Numbered from the stretch's first letter, positions 35,558 to 44,039 are shown. The stretch is 64,000 nucleotides of DNA from Streptomyces sp. NBC_00190 (GCF_036203305.1 NZ_CP108131.1:4836001-4900000); one strand, 5' to 3'. Notes: generated from the sequence alone by a model not told the origin. Program-made: numbers and translations.

Positions 35558-35989
35558 CTATCGGGGGACGGAGCACTGGTCGTCACAGGCCGGTTCCTCC
35601 GGCCCCTGCGGGTGACCCTCGGTCCGTACCGCCTGCCGCCACGTGGAGGCCGTGTACATGGCGGCCCGGGCGAAGGGCCGTCCGGCGGGCGTGGAGAGCC
35701 AGTTGGCCTTCGGCCGGTGCTCGGCCAGCGCCCACAGGCACACGATGAAGGCGTCCGTCCCGGTCCACACCTGCCCGGAATCCCCGACGACGGTGATCTG
35801 CTTCAGCGTCGACGCGTGGTCGAGCTGAGGGAACCGCCGCCGCGCCTCGTACGACGCGGCGGGGACCAGGGCGATCCGGACCAGCCATCGCTGCGCGAGC
35901 AGCCAGTGCCGGATGTGTACGCAGAGCGGGCAGTTCGCGTCGTACAGGACGGTCAGGTGGCGGACTGCCCCCGGGCTTGAGGCGGCCAT
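35558..35989 (-). CDS. DCC-family (DUF393) thiol-disulphide oxidoreductase-like protein
   Basis: 143 residues with the defining YDANCPLCVH motif (CxxC within a thioredoxin-like first strand) near residue 18 and the later WTGTDAF segment of DUF393 proteins. Members are thought to be small thiol oxidoreductases, often linked to membrane partners. The upstream gene encodes such a membrane protein, 3 bp away. Confidence 0.85.
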   Translation of the reverse strand: MAASSPGAVRHLTVLYDANCPLCVHIRHWLLAQRWLVRIALVPAASYEARRRFPQLDHASTLKQITVVGDSGQVWTGTDAFIVCLWALAEHRPKANWLSTPAGRPFARAAMYTASTWRQAVRTEGHPQGPEEPACDDQCSVPR

Positions 35990-35992
35990 GGT

Positions 35993-36397
35993 TCAGACCC
36001 CTGCCGGAGCGGTCCACCCCTGCGGGGCGACGGGCGGCGTCTGCTGGCGCTCCATGATCCCCCGGCGGCGCATCTTGTTGAGGACCCAGACGTTGCCGAG
36101 GTGCATGACGCCGAGGACCAGCAGGACGACGCCGAGCTTGACCGAGAGCGCCTCGAAGAGGTCGCGGGCCTCGACTATGTCCTCGGTCGACCGCAGGTAG
36201 AGGGTCACGAAGCCGATGTTCACGAGGTAGAACCCGACCACGAGGAGCTGGTTGACGGCGTCGGCCAGCTTCTCGTTCCCCTGGAGGACGTCGCCGATGA
36301 AGACGCGGCCGTTGCGGCTGAGCGTACGGGCGACCCAGACGGTGAGCCCGATGCTGATGAGCAGGTAGATGACGTACGCGACCACGGTGAGGTCCAT
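35993..36397 (-). CDS. Four-helix membrane protein, first gene of the TetR operon
   Basis: 134 residues with three or four transmembrane helices: VVAYVIYLLISIGLTVWVA, QLLVVGFYLVNIGFVTLYL and LGVVLLVLGVMHLGNVWVL. The C-terminus is polar (RRRGIMERQQTPP). No named family recognised. It starts 15 bp downstream of the first TTGAAC-N2-GTTCAA palindrome. Co-transcription with the DCC protein suggests that the two act together at the membrane. Confidence 0.82.
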   Translation of the reverse strand: MDLTVVAYVIYLLISIGLTVWVARTLSRNGRVFIGDVLQGNEKLADAVNQLLVVGFYLVNIGFVTLYLRSTEDIVEARDLFEALSVKLGVVLLVLGVMHLGNVWVLNKMRRRGIMERQQTPPVAPQGWTAPAGV

Positions 36398-36411
36398 AGC
36401 CCTCAGCCCCC

Positions 36412-36425
36412 TTGAACGTGTTCAA
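36412..36425. promoter_or_regulatory. TetR operator candidate 1
   Basis: TTGAACGTGTTCAA, a perfect 6-2-6 palindrome, 15 bp before the first gene of the TetR operon. Confidence 0.7.
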
Positions 36426-36457
36426 TACTGCTGACAGGGATGACTGTAGGGCCTTTT

Positions 36458-36471
36458 TTGAACAGGTTCAA
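36458..36471. promoter_or_regulatory. TetR operator candidate 2
   Basis: TTGAACAGGTTCAA, the same palindrome with a different 2-bp spacer, centred 46 bp upstream of site 1 and overlapping the stop codon of the next gene. The operon promoter must lie between or over these sites. Confidence 0.7.
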
Positions 36472-36854
36472 GCGAATGCCTTCTCCAGCGTTCCCGGATC
36501 CACGAAGGGTGCCGTCCGCGTCGGCACCGACCGCCACGCGAGCGGCCAGCTGGTCCCGTGCAGCGCGGGTACGCCGACGTAGGCGGTGGCGTAGCGGGTG
36601 CGCGAGGTGTACCGCTGCGTGTGCGAGGGCCAGGTGTGCTCCCGCGCGGTGCCGGGCGGGAGCAGGAAGTACATCCAGCGGAAGCCGTTGAGCTCGTAGA
36701 CGATCGGCCCGGCGTCGTGGTCGGTGAGCCGGCACAGCTCCTTGGCGGTCTCCTCGCCGAGCTGGCCCTGGATGCGCAGCGCGTCGAAGTGCACGCCCGC
36801 GAGGCGGAGCTGGAAACCGGCGTCGGGGACCCAGTCGGGGATTTCCTCGTTCAT
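36468..36854 (-). CDS. Hypothetical protein divergent to an XRE/DUF397 pair
   Basis: 128 residues, soluble, mixed alpha/beta (FQLRLAGVHFDALRIQGQLG, GPIVYELNGFRWMYFLLPPG, TRYATAYVGVPALHGTSWPL). No membrane segment or catalytic motif. VHFDALRI followed by a YFLLPPG strand recalls proteins encoded next to XRE regulators in Streptomyces, but I cannot name the family. ATG at 36854; divergent from the XRE gene, 84 bp away, so it could be a target of that regulator. Confidence 0.72.
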   Translation of the reverse strand: MNEEIPDWVPDAGFQLRLAGVHFDALRIQGQLGEETAKELCRLTDHDAGPIVYELNGFRWMYFLLPPGTAREHTWPSHTQRYTSRTRYATAYVGVPALHGTSWPLAWRSVPTRTAPFVDPGTLEKAFA

Positions 36855-36938
36855 GGGGCACAGGGTGGCGGCTCGGCCCTAGCCTGGAACAGTAGTCGCG
36901 CCGTTACAGACGGCGATCTGTGAAGGGCTGTGACGCCG

Positions 36939-37769
36939 GTGTCCGAGGCCGTGAACCCCAGTGAACCCCTCCCGTCACCGCTGCGCCGCGGCCTGGGCGC
37001 GCAGATGCGGACGCTCCGCGAGAAGCGCGGGGTCTCGCGGCAGGAACTGGGCGGCCGGACGAACTTCTCGTCGTCGGCGATCGGGGCGTTCGAGCGGGGT
37101 GACCGGGCGATGGATCCGGGGATGGTCGAGCGGGTCGATGAGCTGCTCGCCGGTGACGGGCTCCTGAAGGCGGTGCTTCCGTACCTGGAGGAGGAGGGGC
37201 GGTACGCGCCGCAGTTCCGCGACTTCGCGCCGATCGAGAAGAAGGCGGTGAGCCTGTGGGTGTACGACACCTACATCGTGAACGGCCTGCTCCAGACACC
37301 TGCCTACGCCCGTCAGGTCTTCCGGGACCACTGGCCGCCGGTCGACGCGGCCGAGATCGAACGCCGACTGGACGACCGCATCGGTCGACAGGTCCTTCTG
37401 CACCGCGATCCGGCGCCGGTGCTGTGTTTCGTTCTGGAGGAGTCGTTCCTGCGGCGCCGGGTGGGTGGGGAGGCCGTGTGGCGGGAACAGCTCCAACACC
37501 TGCTGGAGTGCGGACGGTTACCGCACGTGTCCATCCAGCTGGTTCCGCTGGAGTGTGAGGAACTCGTGGGCTCGGTGGGCCCGATGACGATCGCGGAGAC
37601 CCCGGAGCGCAGGATGCTCGGCTATGTAGAAGGGCAGGGCCAGAGCTGGGTGATTTCAAGCCGAGAAGTGGTCAGCGAGATGATCCAGCGGCATGCGAAC
37701 ATTCGAGCAGTGGCGCTGAGCCCGAGGGCTTCGGCGGAGCGGATCGAACAGCTGCTAGGGGAGCGATGA
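36939..37769 (+). CDS. XRE-family regulator with DUF5753 domain
   Basis: 276 residues. HTH at about 15-70 (KRGVSRQELGGRTNFSSSAI) and a C-terminal DUF5753 ligand-like domain of about 180 residues (LQTPAYARQVF, EESFLRRRVGG, VPLECEELVGSVGPMTI). These proteins pair with a short DUF397 protein in Streptomyces, where members influence development and antibiotic production. The start is uncertain: GTG 36930 lies only 2 bp after GAAGGG, so I prefer GTG 36939. Its stop overlaps the DUF397 start (ATGA). Confidence 0.88.
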   Translation: MSEAVNPSEPLPSPLRRGLGAQMRTLREKRGVSRQELGGRTNFSSSAIGAFERGDRAMDPGMVERVDELLAGDGLLKAVLPYLEEEGRYAPQFRDFAPIEKKAVSLWVYDTYIVNGLLQTPAYARQVFRDHWPPVDAAEIERRLDDRIGRQVLLHRDPAPVLCFVLEESFLRRRVGGEAVWREQLQHLLECGRLPHVSIQLVPLECEELVGSVGPMTIAETPERRMLGYVEGQGQSWVISSREVVSEMIQRHANIRAVALSPRASAERIEQLLGER

Positions 37770-38005
37770 GCATGGAACTGGCCTGGTTCAAGAGCAGCTA
37801 CAGCGGCGGTGACGGCGGCCAGTGCGTCGAAGTAGCCCTGGCCTGGCACAAGAGCAGCCACAGCGGCGGCTCAGGCGGGGACTGCGTCGAGGTGGCCACC
37901 TGCCCCTCCGCCGTCCACGTCCGGGACTCCAAGGACACCACCCGCCCCGCCCTCACCGTCACCCCGGCGGCCTGGGCCGCCTTCACGGCGCAGGCGTCGG
38001 CCTAG
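37766..38005 (+). CDS. DUF397 protein with an internal 20-residue duplication
   Basis: Protein of 79 residues. The DUF397 signature is W-x-KSS-x-S...CVEVA...VRDSKD. Here the LAW-x-KSS...CVEVA unit occurs twice in a row (residues 5-24 and 25-44), followed by one VHVRDSKDTTRPALTV end. The 60-bp DNA units lie at 37778-37837 and 37838-37897. DUF397 proteins are small partners of the upstream XRE regulator. It overlaps the convergent hotdog gene by 23 bp. Confidence 0.88.
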   Translation: MSMELAWFKSSYSGGDGGQCVEVALAWHKSSHSGGSGGDCVEVATCPSAVHVRDSKDTTRPALTVTPAAWAAFTAQASA

Positions 38006-38717
38006 GTTCCACCCACAGGGCCTCGGCGAAGGCGCAGAGGTCGCCCGTCGCCGTGGCCAGGGCCGTACCCGCCCGGTACTTGCGGCCCTCGGACCCGAGC
38101 ATCCAGGAGTACGAGACCAGGCCCGAGCCGACCGGCACCGGACGCAGCAGCCGCGCGGACAGCGAGGCCGTGACGGCGCCGGCCGGGCGGCCGCCGAGCA
38201 GGCGTCCGGCCGCGTTCCCCGGGCAGTCCAGCGCGCCCCACACCAGCTCCGGCGGCAACAGGCCGTCCGGACCGCCGAGTCCGGCGGCCGGGGTCCAGGC
38301 GGTGGCTACCATCGCGCCGCCCGGTACCGGGCCGCAGTGCAGGCGCAGTCCGGTGGCCGGCGTGCGGTCCAGGCCGCAGCCGAAGCAGTCGGTCGATCCG
38401 TCCGGCGGGGCCGCCCGGTAGGCGTCGGCGGCCGCCGAGGCCAGCGCCCAGGAGGGCGCGTCCGGTACGTCCGTGTCCAGCTCGGCAGGTGTGGCGGCGG
38501 CCAGCAGCAGCTCACCGGAGGTCAGTTCGGCGCCCCCGCCGGCCGTCTCGGCGAGCCGTACCGGCTCGCCGGTCGGGACTGGCCGCCTGAAGTCCACCCG
38601 TACGCCCTTCGCCGTCGCCCGCCCGGCGAGCACGCCCGCCACGTAGCCGCCGAAAGCCACTCCCGGATAGCCGCACAGGTGGTCCGGAACCGTGATCGTC
38701 TCGAAGTCGTCGGTCAT
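37983..38717 (-). CDS. Hotdog-fold (thioesterase-like) protein
   Basis: 244 residues, consistent with a double hotdog. The first half has LCGYPGVAFGGYVAGVLAGRA and the second half DCFGCG near residue 110, then ELVWGALDCPGNAA. These are features of acyl-CoA thioesterase-like hotdog proteins. No partner enzymes nearby point to a substrate. Start ATG at 38717. Confidence 0.8.
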   Translation of the reverse strand: MTDDFETITVPDHLCGYPGVAFGGYVAGVLAGRATAKGVRVDFRRPVPTGEPVRLAETAGGGAELTSGELLLAAATPAELDTDVPDAPSWALASAAADAYRAAPPDGSTDCFGCGLDRTPATGLRLHCGPVPGGAMVATAWTPAAGLGGPDGLLPPELVWGALDCPGNAAGRLLGGRPAGAVTASLSARLLRPVPVGSGLVSYSWMLGSEGRKYRAGTALATATGDLCAFAEALWVEPRPTPAP

Positions 38718-38789
38718 GGCCCCACTCCATCACAGACGCCCGCCGAATTCGGTGGACAGCGGCCGCGGGCCTCGCCGATAGTGCCGCCC

Positions 38790-39164
38790 ATGGCCTCCCT
38801 CATACGACACATCACATTCGACTGCTCCGACGCCTACTCGCTGGGTCAGTTCTGGGCCGCCGCCCTGGACGGCTCGCTCGCCGACGACGACTTCCCGGGT
38901 GACCCCGAGGCGCTCGTCACGGCCCCCGGCATGGCCCTGCTGTTCGTCACCGTGCCCGACCCCAAGACCATCAAGAACCGCGTCCACATGGACCTGCAGC
39001 CGCAGGACCGGACGCGCGACGAGGAGGTGGAGCGCATCCTCGCCCTCGGTGCCACCGTCTTCGGCGATCACCGCAACGCCGACGGCACCGGCTGGGTGAC
39101 CCTGGCGGACCCCGAGGGCAACGAGTTCTGCGTCGAGCGCAGCGCCGCCGAGCGGGCGAAGTGA
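38790..39164 (+). CDS. VOC-family (glyoxalase-like) protein
   Basis: 124 residues with the VOC fold pattern: IRHITFDCSDAYSLGQFWAAALD at the N-terminus, RVHMDLQPQDRTRDEEVERIL in the middle and WVTLADPEGNEFCVE at the end, which supplies the metal-site Glu. Family members bind drugs or open C-C and C-O bonds; the substrate here is unknown. ATG at 38790; a GTG three codons earlier is also possible. Confidence 0.88.
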   Translation: MASLIRHITFDCSDAYSLGQFWAAALDGSLADDDFPGDPEALVTAPGMALLFVTVPDPKTIKNRVHMDLQPQDRTRDEEVERILALGATVFGDHRNADGTGWVTLADPEGNEFCVERSAAERAK

Positions 39165-39203
39165 CCGCGAACTGAGCTGAACTGAACGGCGTCCGGAGCG
39201 GAC

Positions 39204-40076
39204 TCAGCCGGCGATGGGGTACATCGACCCGCGCCGGCCCTCCGGCGACGTCAGCCACTCCAGCTTCTCCGCCGTCTCGGTGCCCGGCAGCGGGGTGTGG
39301 AGCACGATCGCCAGGTCGGGGCGGGCAGGCACGCGCAGCTGGGTCGACTCCACGTACAGCGTGCCGACGGCCGGATGCTCCAACTGCTTCTGCAGCTGGC
39401 CGCCCGGCTCGACGTCGCGGCGCTCCCACAGCACGGCGAACTCGGGGCTGAGCTCCCGCGCCTCCTCGACCACCGCCCGGAACCCCTCGTCGTTCGGACG
39501 CTCCGAGCAGGCCGCCCGGAACTGGGCCACCACATTGCAGGCGACCTCTTCCCAGTGCGGGGAGCGGGCTCGGTAGATGGGGTCGGTGAAGAAGGCGATC
39601 AGGCAGTTCTGCACGATCTCCGGGCGCATCCCGAGGACGAGCGCGGCCGCGTCGTTGTACATCACCGTGTTCCAGTACGCGTCCATGATGTGCGCGGGGA
39701 ACGGCATCCAGGCGTCGATCAGCCGCTTCAGGCCCTGGCACATGCCCCGGTCGGCCGGGGCGACCTCCAGGGCGGGCGGATTGAGCCCGGCGAGGACGTA
39801 CAGGTGCCGGCGTTCGGCGCTGCTGAGCTTCAGTACGCGGCCCACCGAGTCCAGGACCTGCGAGGACACCGTGATGTCGCGGCCCTGCTCCAGCCACTGG
39901 TACCAGGAGACCCCGACCCCGGCGAGCACGGCGACCTCCTCACGGCGCAGGCCCGGCGTACGGCGGCGGGCCCCGCCGTCCGGCAGGCCCGCCTCGATCG
40001 GGGTGATCCGGGCCCGTCTGCTCATGAGGAACTCGCGCAGCTCGGTCCGCCGGTGTTCGTCGATCCGCGTCGCCAC
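39204..40076 (-). CDS. MmyB-like XRE transcriptional regulator
   Basis: 290 residues. HTH at about 35-90 (RRRTPGLRREEVAVLAGVGVSWYQWLEQG, a hallmark of the MmyB group) and a C-terminal PAS-like domain (AYWNTVMYNDAAALVLGM, FAVLWERRDVE) that in MmyB-type proteins binds fatty-acid-like ligands. Divergent from an MFS pump gene with a 90-bp gap containing an imperfect inverted repeat; control of the pump is likely. Confidence 0.9.
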   Translation of the reverse strand: MATRIDEHRRTELREFLMSRRARITPIEAGLPDGGARRRTPGLRREEVAVLAGVGVSWYQWLEQGRDITVSSQVLDSVGRVLKLSSAERRHLYVLAGLNPPALEVAPADRGMCQGLKRLIDAWMPFPAHIMDAYWNTVMYNDAAALVLGMRPEIVQNCLIAFFTDPIYRARSPHWEEVACNVVAQFRAACSERPNDEGFRAVVEEARELSPEFAVLWERRDVEPGGQLQKQLEHPAVGTLYVESTQLRVPARPDLAIVLHTPLPGTETAEKLEWLTSPEGRRGSMYPIAG

Positions 40077-40084
40077 GAAATCCC

Positions 40085-40117
40085 CCTGTCAGGCTGCCTG
40101 GTGGTACAGCCAACAGG
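40085..40117. promoter_or_regulatory. Imperfect inverted repeat between the MmyB-like and MFS genes
   Basis: CCTGTCAGGCTG (40085-40096) and CAGCCAACAGG (40107-40117) are near reverse complements. It lies 8 bp upstream of the regulator start and 49 bp from the pump start. Confidence 0.4.
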
Positions 40118-40166
40118 ATAAGTTCCCACTCTGCACCGGCATTCCCGGGCCGCGAGGGTAGTGGCC

Positions 40167-41594
40167 ATGGCGATAGACACACAGACGACAACCACCGGGC
40201 CGCGCACGGCGGCCCCCGAGAACGACCGGCTCTCCGGCCGGGCCAAGCTGGTCCTCTTCGTGCTCTGCGCCGCCCAGTTCATGGTGGCGCTCGACTTCTC
40301 CGTACTGAACGTGGCCCTGCCGGTGCTCGGCAAGGACCTCGGGCTGAGCAGGTCCGCCCTCCAGTGGGCGGTCACCGCGTTCGCCCTGCCGTCCGGCGGC
40401 TTCCTGCTCCTCTTCGGCCGGATCGCCGACCTGTTCGGCCGCAAGAAGCTGTTCCTGACCGGCCTCGTGCTGTTCGGCGCGGCCTCGCTGCTCGCGACCC
40501 TCGCCTGGGACCCGGCGTCCTTCCTGGCCGGGCGCGCCCTGCAGGGCCTGGGCGCGGCGGTCATCGTGCCGACCGGCATGTCCCTGCTGACCACGACCTT
40601 CCCCGAGGGGCCGCTGCGCGACAAGGCGCTTGGCATCTCCGGCACCCTGCTGTCCCTCGGTTTCACCATCGGCATGGTGCTCGGCGGAGTCATGACCGAC
40701 ACCCTGGGCTGGCGCTCCACCATGGGCCTGCTCGCGGTCGCCGCGGTGGTCGTACTGGTCCTCGCCCCCGGGCTGCTGCCGGAGTCCCGTACCCCCGAGC
40801 GTCCGCGGCTGGACGTGCCCGGAGCTGTCACCGTGACCGGCGGTCTGCTCGCGCTGATCTACTCCCTGTCGACGGCGGCCCAGCGCGGCTTCGGCGACGT
40901 GGACGTCTGGGGCACGCTGGTCGTCGGGGTCGGGCTGCTCGCCGCGTTCGTGGTGGTGGAGTCGAAGGCCGCGGCGCCGCTGGTGTCGCTGCCGATGCTG
41001 AAGCGGCGTACGGTCGCGTGGGGCAACATCGCCGGGCTGGTGACGTTCTCGATGATGTCGACGGTCATCTTCGTCCTGACCCTCTACCTCCAGGAGACGC
41101 TGGAGCTGTCGTCCTTCCGGACCGGTCTGGTGTTCGGCGTCCAGGGCGTCGCGTCCGTCCTCGCCGGCTCCTACGCCCCCAGGGTCATCGGCCGCTTCGG
41201 CGCGCGCCGCGTCCTGGTCGGATCGCTGCTCGGGCAGGGGGCGTTCGGCGCCGCGCTGCTGGCCGTGGGCACGGACTCGGGCGCACTGCTGGCGACCGTC
41301 GCGGTCTCGCTGGCCAGCATGTGCCACCTCGGCGCGATCATCTCGTACGGGCTGGTCGTGACGAGCGGCGTGCCCGACGAGGAGCAGGGCCTGGCGACCG
41401 GCCTGGTCACCACCACCCAGCAGGTCGGCATCACGATCGGCATCCCGCTGCTCGGCGTCGTGGCCACCACCCAGGCCTCGCTCTTCGACGGGGTCCGCAC
41501 GGTCCTGGCGACCGACGCGGCGATCGTCCTCGCGGCGGCCCTCCTGGTGGCTGCCGGCCTGGGCCTGGGCCTCGGCCGCCGCAAGAAGGCCTGA
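40167..41594 (+). CDS. MFS drug-efflux transporter (DHA2-like)
   Basis: 475 residues with about 14 transmembrane helices. Motifs: CAAQFMVALDFSVLNVALPV in helix 1 (motif D1-like), GRIADLFGRKKLFL (motif A), and GLGAAVIVPTGMSLL in helix 4. Such proteins export antibiotics or dyes by proton antiport. The ATG at 40167 has GAGGG 8 bp upstream; the GTG at 40161 is too close to it. Divergent MmyB-like regulator gene. Confidence 0.92.
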   Translation: MAIDTQTTTTGPRTAAPENDRLSGRAKLVLFVLCAAQFMVALDFSVLNVALPVLGKDLGLSRSALQWAVTAFALPSGGFLLLFGRIADLFGRKKLFLTGLVLFGAASLLATLAWDPASFLAGRALQGLGAAVIVPTGMSLLTTTFPEGPLRDKALGISGTLLSLGFTIGMVLGGVMTDTLGWRSTMGLLAVAAVVVLVLAPGLLPESRTPERPRLDVPGAVTVTGGLLALIYSLSTAAQRGFGDVDVWGTLVVGVGLLAAFVVVESKAAAPLVSLPMLKRRTVAWGNIAGLVTFSMMSTVIFVLTLYLQETLELSSFRTGLVFGVQGVASVLAGSYAPRVIGRFGARRVLVGSLLGQGAFGAALLAVGTDSGALLATVAVSLASMCHLGAIISYGLVVTSGVPDEEQGLATGLVTTTQQVGITIGIPLLGVVATTQASLFDGVRTVLATDAAIVLAAALLVAAGLGLGLGRRKKA

Positions 41595-41638
41595 CGGCTT
41601 GCGGCGTGGAGGGCAGAGCCGTCCCTGCCGGACTCGTC

Positions 41639-42526
41639 TCAGGCCGACCGGCCTCGCCGGTACCGCAACCGCAACCCCGCAGCGAGGCCGGCTGCCGCCA
41701 GGGCGGCGGCTGCCCCGTACGCCCAGGGCGCCCACGGCCGTGCGCCGCCCGCCAGGGGCGGGGACGCCGCGTCGCGGCAGTCTGCCGCGGGGGGTGTCAC
41801 CCGGTAGCGGGCCCACTCCTTGGCGGGCTTGCCCTTCTCGTTCCAGCGCACGACGTAGAGGCCGGGCTGGGCGTCGCACCGGATCCGGACCGTGGCGCTC
41901 ACCAGCTTGGCGCCGCGCATGACCACCGGCCCCGTGAACCCGGGGGACGTCAGCTCGACCATGCCGTCGTGTCCCATCTCCAGACCGTCCGTGGCATGCA
42001 GCTCCCCACCAGCCGGTACGGAACGCACGTCCCAGGGCGATGACGGCCACTCCGAGCCCGCGGGGTACCGCTCCTCCATGGACTCGGGCGGCCGCGCGCC
42101 CACCTGCCGCGCGCACTCCGCCCGCTCCGCCGCATCGGCCGGGGCCACCTGGATCCTGCCCCACAGCCGGTCGATCTTGGAGGCGTTCTCGTCACCGAGG
42201 GGCGAGCCGAACCGCACCTCGTAGGAACCGGGCTCGGTGGTGCAGGAGACTGTCGCCACCGCCTTGAGGAGGAGGTCGTCCATCCGGAAGGTGCCGTCGG
42301 CGGCGAAGGCCGGTGAGGTCACCCGGACACCGCTGAACGCGTCCCCGGACCTCATGGCCTCGGTCGTCACGATGACCCGCTCCCCGGGACGGACGGACAG
42401 TTCCGCACCGCTGGGCACCGGCCGGGGGAGATCTTCAGCAGGCACCGCTAACGCACCACTCGCCCCTCCCGCTCCCAGCAGCACCACCGCTCCGACGAGA
42501 CCGAACCTCTTCGCGTTCATGCCCAT
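41639..42526 (-). CDS. Secreted, membrane-anchored protein with two repeated beta domains
   Basis: 295 residues: Sec signal (LVGAVVLLGAGGASGALAVPA), then two similar beta-rich halves. The first has VRVTSPAFAADGTFRMDDLL with CTTEPGSYEVRFG; the second has VELTSPGFTGPVVMRGAKLV with CDAQPGLYVVRWNEKG. A transmembrane helix (about 270-288) and an Arg-rich end follow. Each half carries the Cys and C-x-x-x-PG-x-Y pattern of Ig-like extracellular modules. Function unknown. Confidence 0.8.
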   Translation of the reverse strand: MGMNAKRFGLVGAVVLLGAGGASGALAVPAEDLPRPVPSGAELSVRPGERVIVTTEAMRSGDAFSGVRVTSPAFAADGTFRMDDLLLKAVATVSCTTEPGSYEVRFGSPLGDENASKIDRLWGRIQVAPADAAERAECARQVGARPPESMEERYPAGSEWPSSPWDVRSVPAGGELHATDGLEMGHDGMVELTSPGFTGPVVMRGAKLVSATVRIRCDAQPGLYVVRWNEKGKPAKEWARYRVTPPAADCRDAASPPLAGGARPWAPWAYGAAAALAAAGLAAGLRLRYRRGRSA

Positions 42527-42622
42527 GTGAAACCCTCCCCATCCCGTTGATGATCTTCAAGCCGCCCGACGAGGACGCCCTGGCCGGAAGGCGAAGACCT
42601 ACGCGGCCGGAAGGCGCCCGCG

Positions 42623-43387
42623 TCACCGGATCGGGTGGAGGAACTCCAGGAGCAGCTCGGTGATCTCCGCGGGGCGCTCCAGCGAGGGCAGGTGGCCCGC
42701 CCAGGGGAGCTCCAGGTGGCGGGCGCCGGGGACGAGGGACGGGAGCTCGGCCGCGACGGCGCGGAAGTCGGGGAGGTCGTGGGCGCCGCCGACCGCGAGG
42801 ACCGGGGCGGTGACGGCGGCGAAGTCGATGTCCGGCTCGGGGAGTTCGTGGTCCTCGGTGAGGTGCGCGGAGCCCTGGAAGTTCCGCAGCTGCATGGCCC
42901 GTACGAGGGCGTGCGCGGCCTCATCGGCGTCCGGGCCGAGCCAGGTGCGGGCGTTCAGCGCGGCCGCCCCCTCCAGGTCGCCGGCGGCCAGCAGCCCGTC
43001 CTCGGCGGCGCCGAACTCCCGCACCTGCGGCGAGCCGGGCCGGTGCCCCGGGCGGCCCGCGCAGAGCAGGGCCAGGCGGGTCACGCGCTCCGGGTGCAGG
43101 GCGGCGATCCGCAGGGCGACCCGGCCGCCGTAGGAGGAGCCGACGAGCGCGGCGCGCTCGATGCCGAGCCGGTCCAGCAGCGCGACGACGTCGCCGTCGT
43201 CGGTGTACGGGGTCTGCGCGGCGGGGGAGTCCCCGCAGGTCCGGAAGTCGGGCCGGACCACGCGGAACCCGGCGTCGGCCAGGGCCGCGTACGGGGTGTC
43301 CCACATGCGCCGGTCGCAGACGGAGGAGTGGAGCAGGACGGCGGCGGGGGCGTCGACGGGCCCGGCCACGTCAAAGGAGATGATCAC
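42623..43387 (-). CDS. Alpha/beta-hydrolase
   Basis: 254 residues. The oxyanion-hole region is AVLLHSSVCDRRMW, the nucleophile elbow is GSSYGG (Ser near residue 94), the acid is in VGGAHDLPDF and the His is in LPWAGHLPSLERP. It resembles 3-oxoadipate enol-lactonase/bromoperoxidase-like hydrolases, but the substrate is unknown. GTG 43387 was chosen (VIISFDVAGP); a start at 43423 adds 12 non-conserved residues. Confidence 0.88.
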   Translation of the reverse strand: MIISFDVAGPVDAPAAVLLHSSVCDRRMWDTPYAALADAGFRVVRPDFRTCGDSPAAQTPYTDDGDVVALLDRLGIERAALVGSSYGGRVALRIAALHPERVTRLALLCAGRPGHRPGSPQVREFGAAEDGLLAAGDLEGAAALNARTWLGPDADEAAHALVRAMQLRNFQGSAHLTEDHELPEPDIDFAAVTAPVLAVGGAHDLPDFRAVAAELPSLVPGARHLELPWAGHLPSLERPAEITELLLEFLHPIR

Positions 43388-43439
43388 GCGCCGATCCTGG
43401 CGGGTGGGCGCGGGGCCCGCCACCGCGTTTTTCGCCCGC

Positions 43440-43474
43440 GGTGATTCGCCCCGGTGATTCGCCGGTGTTTCGCC
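43440..43474. repeat. Three short tandem repeats
   Basis: GGTGATTCGCC occurs at 43440-43450 and 43453-43463, then GGTGTTTCGCC at 43464-43474. They are intergenic, between the hydrolase and the next gene. Confidence 0.7.
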
Positions 43475-43490
43475 CCGCCCGGACGCCCCC

Positions 43491-44039
43491 TCAGAGGCTC
43501 AGCGACCGCGCGAAGTTGAGCTGCGACATCACCCACGGGAAGGTGCTCTGGTCCTGGGCCGGGATCATCGTGGAGTGGTGGCGGCCGCCGCTGGTCACCG
43601 AGACCTGGATGTAGCCCGTGGTCTTCTTCTCCTTCATCAGGAGGAACAGCAGGCCCAGCAGGCAGAACAGGAAGAAGATGACGGCGAGGATGATCGCGTG
43701 GGTCGGGATCTTCTCCTCGGTGCGCGAGAAGTCCGTCGCGTTCCAAACCGCGCCCCGCAGCGGCATGTTGCCCGACGGCGTGATGATCTGGTCCCCCACG
43801 ACCGTGATGTCGCCGAGGGACACGCCGGCGCCGTTCATCGGGGCGGGTGCGGGGACGGGGGCCGGGATGCCCGCGCCCATGGTCGGCTGGTAGGCCGGGG
43901 GCCCGGCCGCCGGGTAGGGCTGCGGGTAGCCGTAACTCGGCTCGCCGGGGCCCCACTTGTAGTCACCCTGGCCGGGCATGCCGGGCTGCCCGCCCTGGCC
44001 GGGGTTGCCCGCGTACGGATTCGGCTGCTGCTCGCTCAT
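43491..44039 (-). CDS. Single-pass membrane protein with PQ-rich N-terminus
   Basis: 182 residues. Residues 1-70 are a Pro/Gly/Gln/Tyr-rich head (MSEQQPNPYAGNPGQGG). Then come a short beta segment (GDITVVGDQIITPSGNMPLRG), a transmembrane helix near 118-138 (AIILAVIFFLFCLLGLLFLL), and a C-terminal segment with ISTM-like strands ending QLNFARSLSL. Unknown function; the layout suggests a YXWGXW/Tad-free small membrane protein family common in Streptomyces. Confidence 0.78.
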   Translation of the reverse strand: MSEQQPNPYAGNPGQGGQPGMPGQGDYKWGPGEPSYGYPQPYPAAGPPAYQPTMGAGIPAPVPAPAPMNGAGVSLGDITVVGDQIITPSGNMPLRGAVWNATDFSRTEEKIPTHAIILAVIFFLFCLLGLLFLLMKEKKTTGYIQVSVTSGGRHHSTMIPAQDQSTFPWVMSQLNFARSLSL

